DNA from: Rhodospirillaceae bacterium
GTDB taxonomy: Bacteria > Pseudomonadota > Alphaproteobacteria > Rhodospirillales_A > Casp-alpha2
NCBI GenBank assembly: GCA_003488105.1
Contig: DNMS01000337.1
Coordinates: 520-8,005, forward strand
Length of the DNA stretch: 7,486 nucleotides
Direction: 5' to 3'
The translations under genes were made by a program, and so were the position numbers. Positions 5,711 to 7,486 of the stretch are shown piece by piece. How positions within the stretch are numbered: the stretch's first letter is position 1; each line of letters begins with the position of its first letter. The notes beneath the pieces are model-generated. The model made no database searches. It was given only the letters and a program-made list of their open reading frames with translations, and was not told the DNA's origin.

Positions 5711-6649
5711 CTAAAGCCGTGCCTCGATGGCGTCCCAGATGTCGCTTTCCAGGCTGACGCCGTCGAAGCGGTTGATTTCCTGCAGCCCCGTCGGCGAGGT
5801 CACGTTGATTTCCGTGAGATAGCCGCCGATCACGTCGATGCCGACGAAGATCAGGCCGCGGGCCTTCAGCTCCGGCGCCAAGGCGGCGCAGATGTCACGT
5901 TCGCGCGCCGTCAGTTCCGACTTCAGCGGCTTGCCGCCGACATGCATGTTGGACCGGCTTTCGCCTGCCGCCGGCACCCGGTTGACGGCGCCGGCGACTT
6001 CGCCGTCGATCAGGATGATGCGCTTGTCGCCCTGGCGCACGTCCTTCAGGTAGGCCTGGACGATGACCGGCTCGCGGAACATCTCGGTGAACATCTCCAG
6101 CAGCGAATTCAGGTTCTCGTCGCCCGGCGTGATGTGGAACACGCCCGCCCCGCCGTTGCCGTACAGCGGCTTGACGATGATGTCCTTGTGTTCTTCCCGA
6201 AAGGCCAGGATGTCTTGGCGGTTGGTCGCGATCAGGGTCGGCGGCATGAACTGGGCGAAGCGGGTGACGAACAGTTTCTCCGGCGCATTGCGCACCTCGG
6301 CCGGGTTGTTCACCACCAGGGTCTTGGGGTGGACCATCTCCAGCAGATGCGTCGCCGTGATATAGGCCATGTCGAAGGGCGGGTCCTGGCGCATCAGGAC
6401 GACGTCCGTGTCGGCCAGATCGATGCGCGATTTCGCGCCCAGGGTGAAATGGTTGCCGGCCTCGCGCCGCACCTCCATGGGTTCGGCCCAGGCGGTCACC
6501 CGGCCGTGGTGGTAGGCGAGGTCCCCCGGCAGATAATGCAGCAGCTTGTGGCCGCGGCGTTGCGCCTCCAGCGCAAGGACGAAGGTGCTGTCGCCGGTGA
6601 TGTCGATGGACGACACATGGTCCATCTGAATGGCCACGGTAAGCGCCAT
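5711..6649 (-). CDS. gshB: Glutathione synthetase
   Basis: 312-residue cytoplasmic ATP-grasp ligase that joins gamma-glutamylcysteine to glycine with ATP to give glutathione. E. coli GshB is of nearly the same length. The N-terminal domain shows [22 protein letters not shown] and [20 protein letters not shown]. The ATP-grasp part has [15 protein letters not shown] (159-173), the [28 protein letters not shown] strand region (197-224), and D272, E280 and N282 in the positions of the family's magnesium ligands ([17 protein letters not shown]). A clear AAGGA lies 7 bases before the ATG. It is the second visible gene of the minus-strand run, 55 bases after the SirB1-like gene and 32 before the hydrolase. 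gshA, the preceding pathway step, is not in the window. Confidence 0.98.
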   Translation of the reverse strand: MALTVAIQMDHVSSIDITGDSTFVLALEAQRRGHKLLHYLPGDLAYHHGRVTAWAEPMEVRREAGNHFTLGAKSRIDLADTDVVLMRQDPPFDMAYITATHLLEMVHPKTLVVNNPAEVRNAPEKLFVTRFAQFMPPTLIATNRQDILAFREEHKDIIVKPLYGNGGAGVFHITPGDENLNSLLEMFTEMFREPVIVQAYLKDVRQGDKRIILIDGEVAGAVNRVPAAGESRSNMHVGGKPLKSELTARERDICAALAPELKARGLIFVGIDVIGGYLTEINVTSPTGLQEINRFDGVSLESDIWDAIEARL

Positions 6650-6704
6650 GGGAAAATCCTTATCCTTCGGCCGATTGGGGGAGCGTGCAGCAGGGGCCGG
6701 CCGG

Positions 6705-7486
6705 TTAATTTAACTTGGCCCGCAATTCCTGCAACAGCAAGGACGCCTCATAGCCGTTTTCCTCGCCGGGGGCGCGCTTGAGGTATTCCTCCAGCGCCTC
6801 GACGGCGCGGGCGACACGGTCGAGCCGCGCGTTGACGATTCCGGCCTCGCGCCACAGATGCCCGGTATCGGGGGCGACCAGCAGCATCAGGGAAATCGTG
6901 TCGGCGGCGTCGGCCAGTTCGCCCCGCTGCATCTGGCGCACGCGGATATTGTCCTCCAGGCGCAGCACGACCTGCCGTGCCGTCATTTCAGAAAGATAGC
7001 GCGGATGCAGTTCGGCATCGGCCCCGGCCATGGTCTTCAACATGCCGCGCAGGTCCGGGGGCATCAGTTCGCGCCCGCCTTCGAACAGGTCGAGGATCAT
7101 GCGCCCGCCGGCATCCTCCAGGCGGACCAGGAAGCGGCCCGGAAAATCCAGGCCGACCAGGGACCAACCTAGGCGGTTGCAGACTTCCATGTAGACGATG
7201 CCGAGGGCCACCGGCAGGCCGCGCCGGGTGTCGATGACCCGCGCCAGGTTGGCGGCGTCCAGGTCTTCGAACACGCTTTCATTGCCGCCGTATCCGTAGC
7301 GCCGGTCGATGACCTGGATCAGGGCTTCGTACTGTCCGGCCAGGGTCGGCGTGCCGGGGCCGGCGTAATCGGCGACCTCCGCCGTCAGGCGCGCAAGATG
7401 GCGCTCATAAGGCCCCAGGTTGAGACCCGGCAGGCGCGCCGCCGCCAGATGCAGGGCGGCGGCGGCGATGGGAAAGTCGCCGTCGT
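6705..7486 (-). CDS. SirB1-type transglutaminase-like protein with TPR-like tail (5'-partial)
   Basis: The frame stays open to the window edge, so the start is missing; a GTG at 7274 is only an internal Val codon. About 259 residues are visible. They show the order of the SirB1/Transglut_core2 family: a helical N-terminal part ([21 protein letters not shown]), then [62 protein letters not shown], and a C-terminal helical hairpin like a TPR unit ([34 protein letters not shown]). The usual PGHFL and DPF motifs here read PGRFL and DLF, so a His thought to be active-site-like is replaced by Arg. The function of the family is not established. The gene is followed by gshB after 55 bases on the same strand. 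Confidence 0.88.
   Translation of the reverse strand, partial: DGDFPIAAAALHLAAARLPGLNLGPYERHLARLTAEVADYAGPGTPTLAGQYEALIQVIDRRYGYGGNESVFEDLDAANLARVIDTRRGLPVALGIVYMEVCNRLGWSLVGLDFPGRFLVRLEDAGGRMILDLFEGGRELMPPDLRGMLKTMAGADAELHPRYLSEMTARQVVLRLEDNIRVRQMQRGELADAADTISLMLLVAPDTGHLWREAGIVNARLDRVARAVEALEEYLKRAPGEENGYEASLLLQELRAKLN

Noticed and set aside
6695..6704. GGCCGGCC palindrome just after the SirB1-like gene stop as a terminator
   Set aside because: There is no usable loop or T-run after it on the minus strand, and short GC palindromes are common at this base composition.
5678..6781. 367-residue open frame on the plus strand across gshB
   Set aside because: It is antisense to gshB, with His/Asp/Arg/Gln-rich composition typical of a reverse-strand shadow, and no family motif.

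Overview
The window looks like a chromosomal housekeeping segment from a GC-rich alphaproteobacterium. The protein sequences, the hisA-hisF-hisE-HIT order and the gshB/comM neighbourhood fit Rhodospirillales-type genomes best, but that placement is inference from familiarity, not from a search. Nearly all of it is protein-coding. No RNA gene, CRISPR array, insertion sequence, phage gene or other sign of a mobile island is visible.

Left block, plus strand, 1-2220: a tightly packed histidine operon. It holds hisA (its start lies before the window), hisF, hisE and a small HIT-family nucleotide hydrolase (hinT-like), with gaps of 16, 24 and 16 bases. HisA and HisF carry out consecutive steps leading to imidazole glycerol phosphate, and HisE acts earlier on phosphoribosyl-ATP. 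HisE is free-standing rather than fused to HisI.

Middle, 2221-2777: an AT-rich gap of about 120 bases with a weak terminator-like hairpin, two overlapping inverted repeats and a possible extended -10 element. It precedes a lone plus-strand gene for an unrecognised 144-residue protein, possibly STAS/SpoIIAA-like. The end of this gene overlaps the end of comM on the opposite strand by 29 bases.

Right block, minus strand, 7486 down to 2749: five co-directional genes in transcription order. They are a SirB1-type transglutaminase-like protein with a TPR-like tail (its start lies beyond the window), gshB (glutathione synthetase), a dienelactone-hydrolase-family protein, a SixA-type histidine phosphatase that begins at GTG 4 bases after the preceding stop, and comM/yifB (AAA+ helicase). 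Gaps are 55, 32, 4 and 97 bases; the last is long enough for comM to have its own promoter.

I see no convincing new multi-gene system. The points most worth a second look are the duplicated, out-of-frame hisF start, the inverted-repeat control region and orphan gene at 2251-2777, the convergent overlap with comM, an 8-base C run in comM, and a His-to-Arg change in a normally conserved motif of the SirB1-like protein.
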